NCBI RefSeq assembly: GCF_007744675.1
Contig: NZ_CP036269.1
Coordinates: 5,249,546-5,313,545, forward strand
Reading direction: 5' to 3'
Source: Gimesia alba
GTDB taxonomy: Bacteria > Planctomycetota > Planctomycetia > Planctomycetales > Planctomycetaceae
DNA length: 64,000 nt
Position numbers and translations under genes: made by a program
The notes under the pieces: model-generated
What the model was told of the DNA's origin: nothing
Database searches by the model: none
The model's input: the letters and a program-made list of their open reading frames with translations, nothing else
Part shown: positions 61,201 to 61,599 of the stretch, piece by piece
Position numbering within the stretch: the stretch's first letter is position 1
Layout: every line of letters begins with the position of its first letter

Positions 61201-61599
61201 GCCGTCGGCTTCGCCATCAAAGTTGATGTTGCCAACCGGAAATGGCAGACCATTACTCAGATCGACAGTGAATGTATCAGCGCCTGCACCACCATTGATG
61301 TTCAGCTCTGCCACTTCCGTCAGCAGGTCGGAGAACGCGAGAGAAGCGCCGTTCCAGACTTCCAGCGTCACGCCATCCGCATTCATCTGTACCTGGAAAT
61401 CGTCCGCTCCAGCGGTGCCATTAAGATCAACAACCTGCGCCGTTAAAAGAGTCCGGTCTTCTAAGCGATCTATGGTTGTGAGTCGGTTTTGCTGGATGGC
61501 TTGCCACCGTTTTCGAATGGCGCGTCGCGCGCGGGAATTATAGCGGGGACGGCGACGAATACGGGAAACCAAAGAACTGAGCCAATTGGATATGAGCAC
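21802..61599 (-). CDS. Giant (13,265-residue) multi-domain RHS-repeat polymorphic toxin / surface adhesin
   Basis: One uninterrupted gene of 39.8 kb. It starts at GTG (61599) behind AGGAG with six-base spacing. The N terminus is arginine-rich, followed by R-L-E-D-R-T-L-L (about 45-52), the planctomycete LEPR-XLL-type motif found on many giant exported proteins; there is no classical signal peptide. Order, in approximate residues: beta-helix-like block (52-700), Calx-beta and golvesin-like modules (700-1050), a second beta-helix block (1054-1810), Calx-beta/golvesin modules (1810-2900), LVIVD repeats (2924-3213), cadherin/VCBS repeats (3434-6384), Calx-beta (6390-6630), calcium-loop repeats (6634-7717), choice-of-anchor-L-like module (8252-8420), putative-Ig repeats (8710-10934), RHS/YD shell (11132-12967), deaminase-like tip (13110-13265). 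The toxin fold and RHS core suggest delivery of a C-terminal toxin to competing cells, with the repeats as a calcium-stiffened stalk. Confidence 0.9.
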   Translation of the reverse strand: MLISNWLSSLVSRIRRRPRYNSRARRAIRKRWQAIQQNRLTTIDRLEDRTLLTAQVVDLNGTAGADDFQVQMNADGVTLEVWNGASLAFSDLLTEVAELNINGGAGADTFTVDLSNGLPFPVGNINFDGEADGGSVVLDSGSYAGSLTTVTHTLNSNTAGTISIDGQLINYNSTGSLADNLDVTNRVFDFLGATETVTLSDSGTSSDGISSIDSTLGAAITFANTASAVSLLTDSGSGTDAINVTGLDSLNAADFTITGDSDDDVTFLTNTTTMGANDLTVSGQTITVNSGIDSTTGAISLTASENILLNSGSSLTTVDGGITLLANNGGTAPGTFIGIEANNATIQTTGTGNLSLTGYGENGEGIYLHSGTSITSTATGSSAGTITLEGTAGTGAAYQHGILLIDVSISSVDGAISLTGQGGGDGTGDNNNGLYLYDSSISSTGTGANAATMTLNGTGGAGTSIIRGIRTNLLDLNSVDGDISITGIGQGGVAGSDNEGIVLGTYTTISSTGTGADAANISIHGTAGEGASYNQGIYTSSLANTSSDAGDISIISDGNYWIDTNSAITSTSGDIAVDVNYANASNLGTLTMNSTTSFLTDSGDINIDANGDISLTRVSTTGTVTIDSTSGSILDNDDTWMDITAGTAALTAAGSIGTSGNPLTTQMDSHTAVSGINDVNINNRELFSINDVTDNEDGTFSFTVSIAHATDQNVTVLASTSYGTTNSGDLTPISNQLVTILAGQTSATVTVNVTDDSVLENDETFTVVLSDPQYNGATNSARITIGDGTGVGTILNDDTIKIIDNGDTGFSQTGTWITASGNPAFYQGDYSYVDGIGGTGQNTSSWAFTDLAAGRYRISGTWSNDPLGASNLPITISGVTGGDVNLTVSQRGVIQDLYDDGVYWQDLGFFEVDANGVITISISDDQTNGYVLAEAYRLERADGILSVSDVSVSEEAGIATVTVTSSNAVGGAFTVDYSTVDGTALAGSDYTTTSGTLNFTGTTDGETQTFTVALTDDAIDEQLESFLVTLSNAQHPTANIVIANQGQVSIAGSDGPVVTVDGTSAADDLKLQMNADGMTLEIWNGTTLLHSGLLVNITEININGGAGADTFTVDLSNGLPFPVGNINFDGETDGGSVELESGSYAGALSTVTHTLNSDTAGSILIDGQLINYTSTSSLADNLDVINRVFDFLGAAETITLSDSGTSNDGLTSIDSTLGAAVTFVNTATAVSISTNSGSGADAINVTGLDSLNVADVTITGDTDDDVTFLTDTTAMGANDLTVTAQTIAVDSGISSTTGAISLTASRNILLNTGSSLTTIDGGITLLANNGGTTTGDFIGIEADNASIQSTGNGDISLTGRGGAGTGVNSFGVSITNGSITSTGTGVNAATITIDGTGGTGSSGHRGIFVYQADISSVDGDISFTGVGGGSYTSDENSNHGVNFHEVNITSTGTGANAATITVNGTAGTGLTGNVGAYILGTDITSVDGAISLTGNGTTTFGDHNYGLILQGGTVGSTGVGTGAATITLNGTGSAGVNDNYGVYLTPEATVTTIDGDINITGQGAGTGSNNYGVYLTGGITSTGTGANAGQIIVNGTGGNAGGERNYGVSLWASVLEHDFVSSVDGDIVISGTGGSGSGGNHFGVLTTNGMISSTGTGASAATVTINGDGGTGGSDNYGIFLSGTEVSSQSGDLSFVAEEDFVLGGGRSINSSSGNISLTADHSAGNNGGLIYLYESAYVYTGSGDIDLDADGHIYVTSLTTSGTVTVDTTSGSIVDNDDLKSEVFATTAILNAYDSVGTSGNPLEANVVNLSGTGTSGGFYVNNSIYTHIIDDGDSGFSTTGWDYSNAPGSEYNQSDIHYLAPGAHPGESASWAFSNLPSGTYRISGFWAPWTNRATNTEITVSGIEGGSVSQTVNQQYLTADLNDAGKDWQDLGYFTVDESGTITVTMTNENADGYVLADAMRIEKVTVLSVSDVIVNEDAGTATFTVTSNKAAGAAFSVDFATSDGTAIAGSDYTATNGTLNFAGNVDGESQTITVTLNSDTTVELDESFVVNLSNVQNSGTLNIVLEDVQATGTITNDDSTVFSIGTPNVSELEGDSGSTQFNVVVNISNPLDVDLHFWSPVLDNTATAADGDFIDPQIGGYGMIAAGSTSATVTFTISGDTKIEADEVFDFAFIDTFYSSVSPFTVISEDYSNSISLAGGVDTLWGTGTIINDDHVQIIDDGDAGFTIIGNDWTQAADSAFYGGDIEYMNSGNHTGDYASWAFSDLPSGTYRISGHWYVDAYRATNSTFTVSGITGGASSIPLDQTVPLVADVTDAGFDWQDLGFFTVDGNGTITVTLTSDNADGYVEADAMRIEKVGEVAISNVTIDEAAGTATFNVTSNRAVGSAFSVDFATADGTAVAGSDYTATSGTLNFAGTTAGETQTITVTLSDDAVVESDETFYVNLSNLVTGGQALVLSQAQASATISDNDSASLSIADLTVNEGAGTATFTVTLDQAVQGGGLTVDWSTLDGTALAGTDYTAGSGTLNFTGTAGETQTISVTLSDDSTVELDTSFLVNLSNLQAGGLNVTLADDQATGTISNDDTASLSIADVTVNESAGTATFTVTLNEAVQGGVAVDWSTADGTAVAGTDYTTGSGTLNFAGTAGETQTITVTITDDATVELDETLLVNLSNLQSGGLSVTLADSQSIGTISDDDSASLSINDLTVNESDETATFTVTLDEAVQGGLSVNWFTAGIGWDSTAIQGVDYLADSGTLNFLGTLGETQTISVTLIDDSVVDLDKTLFVILTGLEASGMNVLLADAKGVATIVNAEKGILSINDVTQAEGDSGTTLLTFTVSLDTPSDADVTVDYTTVNGTADATDFTPVSGSVTIAAGQTSTTITVEVAGDSLVESDEQFYIELYNLQNHGRDIQSNQVLGSIDRLGSLETFYKATSVQIVGNIAYVTNRETSDGLRILDISDPTNIIELGKETTTSSTGVEVVGNIAYVAGAYGFYALDISVPSSIIELDMIPLSLGQDLQIVGNLAYVVAGSGVHVIDISDPSNLIQLDLIQTIGTEQGLAVVDNTAYVAAGSGGLFFLDISDPYNITELGHYSALDNALDVEVVGDFAYIADRHNGFRVLDISNINSITEIGSYITPGIALGVQITGDLAYVAASSGVHVLDIGDPASIKQIGSFETPGDARRLDVVGDTIYVADFGGGLQVLNINLLPQDATGTITNDDSATLSIDNVTVNESMGTVTFTVTLDEAVQGGVAVDWSTADGTAVAGSDYTAGSGTLNFTGTAGETQTITVTLADDNGIELTETLLVTLSNLVATSGVILAQSQGTALITNDDSLVIDEDAAEQTVNLTGIIASDSGLQVTGVTASSDDLTLLPNPAVNYIPGDTTGTLTFTPHPDQHGSALITITVTDELSVETTHTFTVVVNPVNDVPTVSAVVSSTVTEDDGSYSLDLLTGASDVDLSDILNIDGLTLVSGDDSGITQNGNSLDIDPNAYTGLAGGETEVITYSYNVTDGNGGVVAQTASITITGVNDAPTVSAVVNSTVTEDDGSYSLDLLTGASDGDTSDILSVSGLTLVSGDASGISQNGNSLDIDPNVYSHLAVGETEVITYTYNVTDGNGGVVAQTATITITGVNDAPTVSAAVSSTVTEDDGSYNLDLLTGASDVDLSDILNIDGLTLISGDNSGITQSGNSLDIDPSAYNSLAFGETEIITYSYNVTDSNGGVVAQTATITITGVNDAPTVSAAVSSTVTEDDGSYSLDLLTSASDADTSDILSVSGLTLVSGDDSGISQNGNSLDIDPNAYTGLAVGETEVITYSYNVIDGNGGVVAQTATITITGVNDAPTVSAVVNSTVTEDDGSYSLDLLTGASDVDLSDILNVDGLTLVSGDTSGIVQNGNSLDITPSAYNSLAVGETEIVTYTYNVIDSNGGIVAQTATITITGVNDAPTVSATASVTVTEDDGISSLDLFTNASDVDLSDTLSISDLTYVSGNATGITESATSLSIDPSAYSSLAVGETEVITYSYNVIDGNGGIVAQTATITITGVNDVPTVSAAVSSTLTEDDTIANLDLLTNANDVDLSDILNISDLVLVSGDASGIAQNGNSLDITPSAYDSLAVGETEVITYTYNVIDGNGGVVAQTATITITGVNDAPTVSAAVSSTVTEDDGSYSLDLLTSASDVDTSDILNVSGLSLVSGDATGIIDNGNSLSIDPSAYNNLAVSETEVITYSYNVTDGNGGVVAQTATITITGVNDAPTVSAAVSSTVTEDDGSYSLDLLTSASDVDTSDILNVSGLSLVSGDATGIIDNGNSLSIDPSAYNNLAVGETEVITYTYNVIDGNGGIVAQTATITITGVNDAPTVSAGVTSTLTEDDGAANLDLLTNASDVDLSDVLNISDLVLVSGDASGIAQNGNSLDITPSAYNGLAVGETEVITYTYNVIDGNGGIVAQTATITITGVNDAPTVSAGVTSTLTEDDGAANLDLLTNASDVDLSDVLNISDLVLVSGDASGIAQNGNSLDITPSAYNGLAVGETEVITYTYNVIDGNGGIVAQTATITITGVNDAPTVSATVSSTVTENDISYTLDLLTGAGDVDASDTLSVDSLALVSGDVSGITVNTTTLDIDPAAYSYLTQGESAVITYSYNVIDGNGGIVAQTATITIHGINGAPVAQDDSISTTEDSSVYGSLFADNGNGTDNDPDVGDSIQITKVNDSEANVDNQISLSSGALLAVSSDGTFNYNPNGAFEDLATGESTTDTFTYTIADLDGEADTATVTLTITGENDAPTVSAAVISTVTEDDNSFDLDLLTGASDIDLSDILSVDGLILVSGDNTGITNNGTTLSIDPSAYNGLAVGETEVITYNYNVIDGNGGIVAQTATITITGVNDAPTVSATNISATEDGTTVTTGILISDVDSDDDLNSLVYEVISQPSEGLASSNDNGTFTFDPESAFQDLSAGETRDVLFTYRVTDSHSAVSTETVTVTVTGTNDAPTVSAAVSSTLTEDDVTASLDLLTNASDVDLSDILNVESLVLVSGDVSGIVQNGNSLDITPSAYNSLAVGETEVITYNYNVIDGNGGIVAQTATITITGVNDAPTVSATNISATEDGTTVTTGILISDVDSDDDLNSLVYEVISQPSEGLASSNDNGTFTFDPESAFQDLSAGETRDVSFTYRVTDSHSAVSTETVTVTVTGTNDAPTVSAAVSSTLTEDDVTASLDLLTNASDVDLSDILNVESLVLVSGDVSGIVQNGNSLDITPSAYNSLAVGETEVITYNFNVIDGNGGIVAQTATITITGVNDAPTVSAAVSSTLTEDDGAANLDLLTNATDVDLSDTLNIESLVLVSGDDSGIAQNGNSLEITPSAYNGLAVGETEVITYNYNVIDGNGGIVAQTATITITGVNDAPTVSAAVSSTLTEDDGTTSLDLLTNASDVDLSDTLNIDSLVLVSGDASGIAQNGNSLDITPSAYNSLAVGETEVITYNFNVVDGNGGIVAQTATITITGVNDAPTVSAAVSSTLTEDDGTASLDLLTNASDVDLSDILNIDSLVLVSGDASGIAQNGNSLDITPSAYDSLAVGETEVITYSFNVIDGNGGVVAQTATITITGVNDAPIANDASIEATENGPIVTFNVSGSDSDSDDDASSLTYEVISGPNEGTVVSNAGGEFAFDPGNDFQDLGVGQTRDVTFTYTATDGHGSMSNTGTITVTVTGVNDAPTAAAVEVATTEDGVTVHGAFAGDDADSDNDVNSLTYVITLMPGEGSILNNDDGTFTFDPGSDFQDLAMGATRTVTIDYTATDTHGAVSTTGEIIVTVTGINDAPTSTAVEITAMEDDLTVAGSFAGADVDSDDDINSLIYAINSMPGEGTVLNNNDGTFTFEPGSDFQDLEAGASRTVTIDYTATDIHGVVSNTGMITITVTGINDAPVAVDDTFSTDEATALTTGNVLNFNPMTADSDVENQSFNVTAVTGGTIDSQFALNSGALLTLNSDGTFIYDPNGQYESLAVGETATDSFTYTITDSQGGTDTGMVTIMVNGLNDPVTAANDSITTNQYSATSGNLFDDNGSGVDNDIDTNDVFSVSDISEGTVGTQFALSSGALLTVSSDGTFSYDPNGQYDSLLAGTTATESFSYTIDDGHGSTDTASVVISIQGLEPDPVAASDSFEVNEDSILNGDLFADNGNGIDHDPNNNFVVSKVNGFEASVGTPFLLGSYAMVTIYSNGTFTYDTNGQFEGLAATETVSDSFTYTIIDDSGLTDTATVTITITGVNDAPVAQSDNIIVNEGYGVSGNLFFSHGSGNDFDSDISDSFDVTAVNGISGDVGSQISLSSGALLTVYQDGNYSYDPNSRYDYLGHGETATESITYTIEDSSGATSTATVTFIIQGENEYGIEGAVLSINDATDYETFAASDNDLSGVLEFTISLSQSIQDDVTFLVNTISGSADEADYTALNNQLVTIAAGESSAKISINILDDFIYEGTETFSVVLSDPKVNNVADPARVSLDASVGTGTIYDNEIATISIDNIVISEDAGTATFTVTLDHPVNGYVSVDYKTVNYSAQSFENDFTEINETTLFFDGTTSEQKTITVQINDDIEVEGDEFFYVQLSNVDSVGLPVVLGNSRGTAVIEDNDDATVPSVPGFSHLTYSEETGVLVGVVDQSSVLSSQVVEIDYNLDGQVDLTTTAREWDGFFSVTLDRSRFATVVSSPYTRSFQVRMTGFNVETITRDYYDWHQVGVTETELPPLPETLSSFAYIVVDGPSAVVTGFANDALFLSDKSVEIDYDLDGVADVTVTGITAVDEFQTTLDPAQMDSSGFVNFRLTGVQSPNPDRVTQQWYALDASSVLITADLEITSLQLLNDTDIVGDNITSDLTIVGQATSVNGFENVIIEFDTNGDGIIDHWVKPDSNGAFTIEPASYLEHIHQNTVRVRARDLFQNVISEWESQSLYWVFDGFTFENTSVVDQGYASVFLRSTSSSAFKGIEVDYNLDGIVDQTILFNSVYSGTGYGWVSAGKVDIEQIQADNLLRIRGFGTSSSVDSGLLDVNTSWHDTLYSPTPKIIPNSLELMNDTGWFDSDHITFDPKIKGVVDYESDLLGDLIQIQVDVDGDGGVDGVYVPGATGRFAFDAAALIEYGHYDLRLRPVSEYTGVVGEWETITFSYVPPPTYPAVINLHLVQDTENPYDHITSYPEIRWALNYVGNIFDDQVVTHVDFDQDGATDLILTPDNANVMSLDLSEYLDYGAYTVQIKAVSQLTGQAGQWTPIDVTLIPPEQPDRTPSISWIYLVNDDRIPGNRKTTDPRIAGFSDYADLIKIDLNSNGTIDQIVSVDAAGKFTFDPTGLITYGSNQMRFQPVKSTGETGDWIDFGFKYYPPSSSAFYPEIQNLYLVNDTDLPGDLVTRDATIGGHITYDTDLVDSGQIWNLEVLIDLDGDGHSDARVIPDENGDFTFDPAGNIEFGANQIGFAVAYQTWNEGEYEYVSSLCSHISFDYRPEPPILIDFGIQEGNPSVVVGQVEYEGDMSDLEILIQMDNHVIQFPVNSDGTFSFDLLAFNPYGIYSPVTASIYQISTDTMWVDGWSNFFVDYYPSETVFDIRELDLLNDTGIVGDNVSDDLTIRGFAAAAIGSQFELGQLVVEYESNSDGIIDGTISPSYDDTSNALYFEFFPHSFDPVPTDLFSLAPELGYGAFTVDVRLKFVFYPEVGLEDEVSVWSTITIQRESPEGGTRPKKYVNEGGTISFTPEPYPTNIAGFQPGEAPPTIRLLNPQPGMSYDSETNTFSWTTTPFQSGYNGVAFEYEVDGYFRKGDYLEEGTYRTILGYSIVVLELNHQPIFTGGDDLVFPPGTDEIEVENWATDIIPGIDVEDEEEQELWFDVSNSAPELFLVPPEISPDGTLHFIAAPGASGTVTVSAVLHDDGLPHFSMCGTHYGPHSELYGAYAPNQSDAYQFTIMLMPHPVNTKPQFQNTPPTEIYVGETFDFTPVVIDIDGDDLEFELIADSSGGTTIGPADPVTGHLNWTSTANQVNQDFTYTIQVDDGHGGTDTLTFTVEVLEDPQNSAPIIWSTPDTDHTVATNHNPATGEVSPTSINLELAPGETATQNVTVKVTNNELAYPLPAGVEDSLAVINQADELKLLDALLAGGGAGINVISTNLVGLHAKDIELVHGANQLADPDTSFEFTYQPEITLDFTPTYYLDALSSGKGMAIDSVTGELTWTPTTGDVGHHIVQIFAYDEFDQLRQWINMVITVGTVSTPPPDGKSFEIHPLIGQSYSSTGVYVNDNGTFGLDKYGIILSTGDAYQQGESDNENAAETTPLVEYFDKHKNYSYEYDDELIAIASHPDLFEMTEFTIDFELLPGYDTLSFDLAFGSEEYPEYKNEYNDSFGIFLDGENIAVSNGAPVNISHSDMEFAGVLSGIIDNSLDLLSASVQVDYDGDGVVDVEAPVNLADGTFDFLLLQHSKLNESNNVNIRLVGVDSNQMNVEYNWNSVGVLPASIDVSGTSEFTELNSTAALLGTELNGFLAPDGNPILNFTSLVENQTLDSTAWLEVDTVVSQSNTTSLAGFDLFTFDSSSGQLSGKVADSFMPYLPFIEIDYDLDGISDETISVNSQDGTFQATLDALQIDVSGNVKLKANGYSNYDTNTGKFTHSLTFAIADVRDAILDTAVYISNLGATGGAIASVDVSASQPDANFVRTPGPIAADPGDVVTFSTEISASATGDADSFDLKFVDLSTGTLLGTIPVTINNGYLYQLRATDPDGDELQYTLQDAPEGVEIDPETHAIFWASPELGSHEFSVSVSDGKGGVATQDFILNVTDSEGPNVAPEIVSTAVITAEVNQEYIYQIEATDADGDDLRYYLQGTSPEGMSIDINTGEINWTPYYGQELINDGVYTVSVLVTDRRGGSDEQTFQLDVSRDDIFVNSIPHITSSPVTEVLVGTEYRYQVKATDPDGNRLQYQVITPPGAPAGITIDRDSGVLFWDVPIDFVSFEGSTSIPVIVRVTDAYGGIATQPFEIHVTTNNHAPVFSLDAPSYTEPGEEWTGQLSFTDEDGDDVIFSLQNAPSGMTIDEQNVIHWTPSAAGTFNFYILADDEHGGQVSLQVPLLVNSLPEILSIPELTTLINTPYSYAVNASDADVNQTLTLSLVSVYLLDAQRNPTGQNLAELTDGSEPTLSSQVLNWTPTQSGYYQIVITATDDVGAVATQTYVLDVSTGADPVFSSVPIGPAIVGNEWTYTVSVEDPTGIEFELIDPPMGLNLDGNVLTWTPSATDLLAGVAEIKIRALGEHGNATIQSFLLPIANSQPVITSIPQLSATTNSVYTYAVSANDPDAGHSVTLAFYIDSQLITDPAIWDGSNVTWTPTTAGDYVFRIEATDGFETTTQEFTVPVTDAAANQPPVIISNPPQTVEKDSLWEYTPIVSDPESDAYTFTLPPDLNHPELNPPGMTVSLDGTKILWTPTVAGTFTVTIKVTQNSDPLKFTTHTFELLVTDTNQNPTITSHPSPNAEVGQQYSYTVDASDPDPGDTVTVTLNPYFKVDAQGTILSGPHTDAVLDTDGKTVLWTPASAGYYRFEVEATDGNGGGILQQFYIAVNSVDLNSPPQITSSISSVPVIGQPWSYTVTADDPDMDTVTFHLKTAPPGMVINSSTGEITWTPNNNYSNGDEVDVVIRATDGNDGWSTQSYKLTIYEKQPSFSAGPRITSSPVQDIAVGELYEYQIAANSSNGPLSYHGKSIDDTESRLPAWLTINEMTGLVSGTPSEAGTYGLDIFVRDADGNESSQYYQLIVSPINHTPDITSVPFSPLFSGVPWTHEFTYSDPDDDFVVLGLPTQDDQGNPINQDFTLDGDTVTYNGSTVGEVELTVTVRDYSRRESYWQNPEDNWKSERTVTFTFDVSAPNSGVNDTLVVQSTPGSEIDFMLDPVNPALSTAYWKYDFQLSPESVTSNYQYKIEPYVSDGESIFDENDPIQTAGTKGVNTPGVNIYAVNNQTTDPVGDPITGRAEFFLTADDIAQGFFDVSLIVIEYNGDISNSANLTGKAVIQQFRINIVEPTTPPAFTTTPDVTTTPLTPSTPWSYDFNISDLPAGAISYEIVGLAGATIDDVNTVLNWTPPSGNYPDGPGNQTFEATIYAKDASGSILALQRFNVPVYDASATGDLKFTQLPERYAESNFLFSEQVEALALFEGDPDPNAVLVYSIEGAPSGMVIDATTGLITWWPNLLENAEYKIIVQDTFNNETIETTMFISVIAPPEPNEAPEFTPQVLAPAIKDVEYNFIPTAYDPNGSLLTYELDPQQAAAYGLTIDEETGELSWTFTSAIFSPEIDSATISITVSDGVFDTVKEFNIPLLHNADPEFNSNDVADSASIGVEYTYTISAGDPNPEDLSSLAYEVLEAPPGFDISQNFNSLTNQITWTPELDLANGIDDTGLQRFTFKVTDNDGATDTMTLTLRVEDPAGTNAPVIVSAPRSEITARFPYSHLLEGYDADGNAFSFELVSGPIGLVVSETGQLTWTPTLAQVSPTPYDVQVKISEVNNPGSFTTETFQIGVVNTWQNESPEINDVDFAEATAGIKFTHTLTATDAENDSLFWVLESGPEGMTINGETGEIEWVPVHDPEGLSQLRDQTFVVRVYDAYGASSKREFTVYVNEHNTPPLASNTPPTLAPNDAIYTHTFAATDPENRGVFFSLQNAPAGMVINPRTGVVTWDIPQESISPGPYSYQVEVHDQRGEFEISKYNVKVYNPSVNKPPVITSTPDPVALIDAPYSYQVDIDPASIDQNETLNYAIAANDQGALGLQIDDNGLVTTALNQGHFIASQAGTYQITIYVSDETFTIPQHYQLTIRDNAAPVITPIADQSVTARNTFTQQVTATDTEGDTLVYSIAAVDSTSTPVAGFSIDQNGLISFESDDMMIGEVYTVTVTVYDQVNGDNKLMTTESFDLTVEADTTDPEVGVDISHETIIVGSDLTIDFFASDNVGVVSLNLSYNDTDNSGADVEITSFEELNYYQNNGSITLNVGSVVGTFTFDLTATDAANRETTVSRSVTVVTDIWQPEISISEPSLNGEITVPTDIKGTVKDDDLKSYKVELVSSETGNVILLKDNDENNDANVNDGVLAHIDTTLLANGFYDIVVTATDKNFNKATTTRRIEVSGNFKLGNFTTGTTDLTVNAGNIPITVSRTYDTLNANHAGDFGYGWSLDFGIPTIQVIYPDTSFSTIGEGTFVPFRDGTKIIVTLPDGTTEGYTFKPQLIINNGIGAPWGERTYKAYFAPDAGVTGQLWLENYENIVLYKLGDEFLLNGTVFNPARSYGKQFFEYITPDRTRYGLDPTDSTKAWIEDTHGNRTTYTKNGITTTYGRNVIFERNDPSNDFITAIIDPAGNRLQYEYDAEGNLTHVYDRNFNHNLYDSTDTASLHDEYSDADAKDNFTLQYTYDTTFAHHLETITNAAGRVIQTVEYDSEVPRVLSSTDELGNKTSYYFNSTTRKQRITTVQVDAPDIVRVVELDDNGNVIREDDALGNIILREYDGENRLKKEIRVIGAIDGQNGNTETDDLVKSWTYNSWGQKLTETDELGNTTSYRYNKYGQLISTVDPGGQQTKNYYDEENGNLLKTVNALGDETTFTYYVNGLPESILTPQGTINLTLNSKGDFVNISSTGENSEERQYDDSGHLKLVKHEWIDPNVPNALPIEVVSSFNYDEEGHQISFVGNQGLISHSYYDNTGELILTRSQALNESGDIVWLVSMTMKVYDSTSYRKITISSFEDKSGTDLFDLNPTSSSVTYTVPSGTVELFDQYGRLRKTETYSDIEVTVSLSHGDYEISLSNGFELETPIQSTGETVYDNYGRVHSTTDIDGHETQYTYNNHGQVVETRSESKNQDGTTAWLISHTVYDVYGRVQYLTDTYLESGNGTSNGIYTEYDSLGRVVKSTRYQNMEISLEPATGETTLVSAGTPVSSQQSIYNSLGQLVRSISQTFNESGDELQSTQETRYEYDSQGRTTAVLSPIRETESGDLVRERSETRYNELGQVSEIRNNIWVNVADNSIDDVNQVITTYVYDQYGNRVETTVIQGESSLTTSTTYDAFGKVLSETDATGGTHGYEYDTQGRQTAILNPIRETADGTQVRHRSETRYNALGQVIETRSNIWVNVADSSVDDSNQVITTYVYDQYGNQISTSVTRGSSTLSTSTTYDASGRVISETDATNATRDYEYDTVGRQVAVLEPVVDLGGTLIRHRVETVYDALGQVVQARANIKVAVDGAGNVLGVDDTQVQVTDYEYDAFGNRTKTTVYQGLTELSTSTAYDHQGRIISETDALGQTKSYEYDEYGQLIRVTLPEVPDPENGDAPTHPTYEYAYDEYGNQISITDPLVHLTMFTYDARGNQLSRTLPDGLEETFTYDEFNRMSSHVSFEGVKTVYVYDDSLYVSSQVMEKQFFQATNVTTTPNETFTYEYDERGREISVTQTKGAEIRVTTQTYNGKGELIQIDSPEGTVNYEYDEYGRKTRTFTGDSADPVTDTLYTYDELGRLLTVSVVERNDVTLVTPETTSYEYDLVGNLDETILPDGVITDYVYDELNRLTSLIQYEGDATPEDLSDNQKIVQFDYDLRADGRKNGSVETWYLDAFDAFDANTDGIVDENEAKEVTISWTYDEANRLTDEVFTHYDDLLSQTSHFAYDLTGNRLEQELVKDFDNDGNVDRKTTSYYYDENDRLLSESTEFDDNDDLTNDQVTISTSNYTYEGTQQAGKTVINESNYTQSTTAFTYDLQGRLETVTRAEKDGTQQQNSTRVEKTSYDYDATGIRVSAKHEVDADVNGTFEETTKTEYLNDPHNFTGYSQVIQETEFDENDVITKRTIYTIGHDQISQTTIEHEAGVPQTPQTLFFLADGHASTRVLVNVAGAIANINGREQVFFFDAYGNLLDQENFQPNRIGTSYLYSGEQFDAKIDQQYLRARYYDATTGRFNRLDDFAGNSRDPQSFHKYLYTHADPVNGMDPSGLFSLGSLLSSLGSVSSLRSSNAGAQYVARQSIITVAQTTIEYSLYKIIFPDADFNLIRTLYTNFAVNLVTGGIGNFWIRNLADIAVNSAIDAAHGENVTSSLVINIFGSFGGEAIAGLTGSILKRASSELGTAVKELDDIGLSFTPKKLLPSVPIRVSEGLKKVIDLRQKFRISKHKTIAYAEVDLNTGDVLELKAVSSADLREGFLPPPGQPGGIKELQRRFKTQRTSINSGNQRRYDAELIILEQIANSFPQTATGTIRLFSEFPICASCNGVIKQFKDRYPGITLLISEGYFPN
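22251..22700 (-). other. Pre-toxin linker after the RHS core
   Basis: About 150 residues with several hydrophobic, glycine- and alanine-rich stretches (N-L-V-T-G-G-I-G-N-F-W; I-F-G-S-F-G-G-E-A-I-A-G-L-T-G). This is common between RHS cores and toxin domains and may help encapsulation or membrane passage. GC in 22501-22560 is about 28% by hand count. Confidence 0.6.
22695..28205 (-). other. RHS/YD-repeat shell of the giant protein
   Basis: About 1,830 residues of YD-type repeats (Y-D-E-Y-G-N-Q-I-S-I; F-T-Y-D-A-R-G-N-Q-L-S-R), opened by F-G-Y-G-W-S-L-D-F and closed by the RHS-associated core: Y-L-Y-S-G-E-Q-F-D, then Y-L-R-A-R-Y-Y-D-A-T-T-G-R-F, ending in D-P-S-G-L-F. RHS proteins form a hollow cocoon around the toxin, and cleavage normally follows the D-P-x-G-L motif. 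Confidence 0.95.
28800..35470 (-). repeat. Putative-Ig / cadherin-like repeat array
   Basis: About 2,200 residues of roughly 90-100-residue beta-sandwich repeats with I-T-S-x-P ... Y-x-Y-x-V-x-A-x-D-P-D ... W-T-P ... G-x-Y-x-F-x-I/V-x-A-T-D. These are He_PIG/cadherin-like modules, usually calcium-dependent stalk elements. Copies are diverged, unlike the VCBS array. Confidence 0.8.
36340..36845 (-). other. Choice-of-anchor-L-like module
   Basis: Contains F-G-S-E-E-Y-P-E-Y-K-N-E-Y-N-D-S-F-G-I-F, the signature seen in proteins with the choice-of-anchor L domain. In those it normally lies near a C-terminal sorting signal; here it is internal. Confidence 0.65.
38450..41700 (-). repeat. Calcium-loop (DxDxDG-type) repeat region
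   Basis: About 1,080 residues with recurring V-E-I-D-Y-D-L-D-G-V-A-D-V or I-D-F-D-T-N-G-D-G-I-I-D loops, alternating with L-x-N-D-T-x-x-x-D-x-x-T-x-D-P-x-I. Each acidic loop could hold calcium. I cannot assign the repeat to a named family. Confidence 0.6.
45781..47016 (-). repeat. Direct 618-base duplication (two VCBS units)
   Basis: 45781-46398 and 46399-47016 are consecutive copies. Reading them side by side I find three differences, one of which changes L to S in R-D-V-L-F-T-Y. Confidence 0.9.
47921..48538 (-). repeat. Direct 309-base duplication (one VCBS unit)
   Basis: 47921-48229 and 48230-48538 appear identical apart from the last base. The encoded 103-residue units are the same. Confidence 0.9.
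48621..49134 (-). repeat. Second near-identical 309-base-spaced VCBS pair
   Basis: 48621-48825 and 48930-49134 are identical in my reading; the flanks of the two units differ. Confidence 0.85.
51960..52830 (-). other. LVIVD-repeat (propeller-like) segment
   Basis: Seven or so repeats of I-A-Y-V-A ... G-L-x-I-L-D-I-S-D-P-x-x-I-x-x-L-G, about 40 residues each. This is the LVIVD pattern expected to form a beta propeller, and the only segment of this kind in the protein. Confidence 0.85.
54515..59208 (-). repeat. Three golvesin-C-like modules alternating with Calx-beta
   Basis: Copies at about 58780-59208, 55695-56118 and 54515-54945. Each has I-I-D-D-G-D-x-G-F, then A-S-W-A-F-S-D-L-P-S-G-T-Y-R-I-S-G, then W-Q-D-L-G-F-F-T-V-D-x-N-G-T-I-T-V. 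This fits the golvesin/xanthan-lyase-type carbohydrate-binding-like domain. Calx-beta modules (A-T-F-T-V-T ... G-S-D-Y-T-A-x-S-G-T-L-N-F) lie between them. Confidence 0.7.
56180..61445 (-). repeat. Duplicated N-terminal beta-helix-like block
   Basis: Two homologous blocks, about 59700-61445 and 56180-58440, offset by about 3.0 kb. Both start with A-D-D-F/L ... Q-M-N-A-D-G and G-G-A-G-A-D-T-F-T-V-D-L, followed by short glycine-rich rungs (S-S-V-D-G-D-I-S-x-T-G; S-T-G-T-G-A-N-A-A-T-I) typical of filamentous-haemagglutinin-like beta helices. Confidence 0.75.
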